Below are positions 6,061 to 6,197 of a DNA stretch of 6,197 nucleotides, one piece after another (positions within the stretch are counted from its first letter, which is position 1; each line of letters begins with the position of its first letter). Source of the DNA: Candidatus Faecousia faecipullorum (GTDB lineage: Bacteria; Bacillota; Clostridia; Oscillospirales; Oscillospiraceae); assembly GCA_018710805.1 (NCBI GenBank), contig DVJG01000194.1, positions 1 to 6,197 of the forward strand, in the 5' to 3' direction. Under the pieces are notes generated by a model that saw only the letters and a program-made list of their open reading frames with translations, was not told where the DNA came from and searched no databases. The translations under genes and the position numbers were made by a program.

Positions 6061-6100
6061 AAAAAGAGACGGCATGGAAAAATCCATGCCGTCTCTTTTT
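6061..6100. terminator. Bidirectional terminator between the ABC operon and galE
   Basis: An 18-bp perfect stem (6061-6078 with 6083-6100) has an AAAA loop. The outer five pairs are A-T, giving a T run at 6096-6100 on the plus strand and a matching run on the minus strand (6060-6065). It sits between two converging genes, so it can stop transcription from both sides. Confidence 0.92.
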
Positions 6101-6110
6101 GCGTTATCAA

Positions 6111-6197
6111 TTATTCGCCGTAGCCCATGGGGTTGTTCTTCTGCCAGTTCCAGGAATCCCGGCACATATCCTCCAGGGTCTTCTCAGCCTTCCAGCC
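6111..6197 (-). CDS. galE: UDP-glucose 4-epimerase, C-terminal end only
   Basis: Read on the minus strand, the frame is open from the window edge to a TAA at 6113-6111 and encodes 28 residues. They include GWKAEKTLEDMCRDSWNW and end NNPMGYGE. This matches the highly conserved C-terminus of bacterial GalE, where GWxAxxxxxxMCxDxWxWQxxNPxGY is typical. GalE interconverts UDP-glucose and UDP-galactose with bound NAD in the cytoplasm, supplying sugar nucleotides for galactose use and surface polysaccharides. The catalytic and NAD-binding parts lie outside the window. The gene converges on the ABC operon with the bidirectional terminator between them. The fragment is short, so the call rests on this one motif, but the motif is distinctive. 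Confidence 0.88.
   Translation of the reverse strand, partial: GWKAEKTLEDMCRDSWNWQKNNPMGYGE

Noticed and set aside
508..6092. Shared ATGCCG/CGGCAT bases in the terminators at 505-541 and 6061-6100
   Set aside because: The shared run is short and terminator stems are biased in composition. Unlike the 3960 and 6007 pair, the rest of the stems do not align.

Overview
The window looks like a chromosomal segment from an anaerobic, moderately high-GC member of the Clostridia. The gut Oscillospiraceae and relatives are my best guess, from protein style, strong AGGAGG-type ribosome binding sites, sigma-A-like promoters and GC-rich hairpin terminators. No 16S rRNA or other marker gene is present, so this placement is inference. 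I see no tRNA, rRNA, CRISPR array, transposase or phage gene.

Layout. (1) 1-501: 3' part of a DppA-like M55 zinc D-aminopeptidase gene, closed by a strong terminator (505-541). (2) 563-3989: a self-contained three-gene unit with its own promoter, a GTG-started AlgI-like MBOAT O-acyltransferase, a membrane-anchored SGNH/DltD-like protein, a PHP-domain metal-dependent phosphoesterase, and a terminator. (3) 4010-5936: a YtrA-type GntR repressor gene behind a promoter covered by a large perfect inverted repeat, then an ABC ATPase and an ABC-2 permease. Start and stop codons overlap at both junctions (ATGA). (4) 5937-6110: a structured intergenic stretch with two related GC-rich hairpins, a small hairpin between them, and an 18-bp bidirectional terminator. 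(5) 6111-6197: the C-terminal end of a galE gene on the minus strand, convergent with the ABC operon.

How the genes work together. The MBOAT protein and the SGNH protein form the familiar pair in which a multi-pass membrane acyltransferase passes acyl groups across the membrane and an extracellular SGNH partner handles them, usually to modify a surface polymer. The acceptor cannot be read from this window. The PHP gene is cotranscribed by position, and its role in that pathway is unknown. The GntR-ABC unit is a typical autoregulated exporter cassette of the YtrABC/BcrA kind, often linked to cell-envelope stress or peptide export; no ligand can be inferred.

Most of the window is ordinary, well-packed chromosome. 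The points most worth following are the four-half-site operator at 4019-4059, the MBOAT-SGNH-PHP cassette, the cysteine-rich start of the PHP protein, and a pair of intergenic hairpins that differ by a compensatory base pair.
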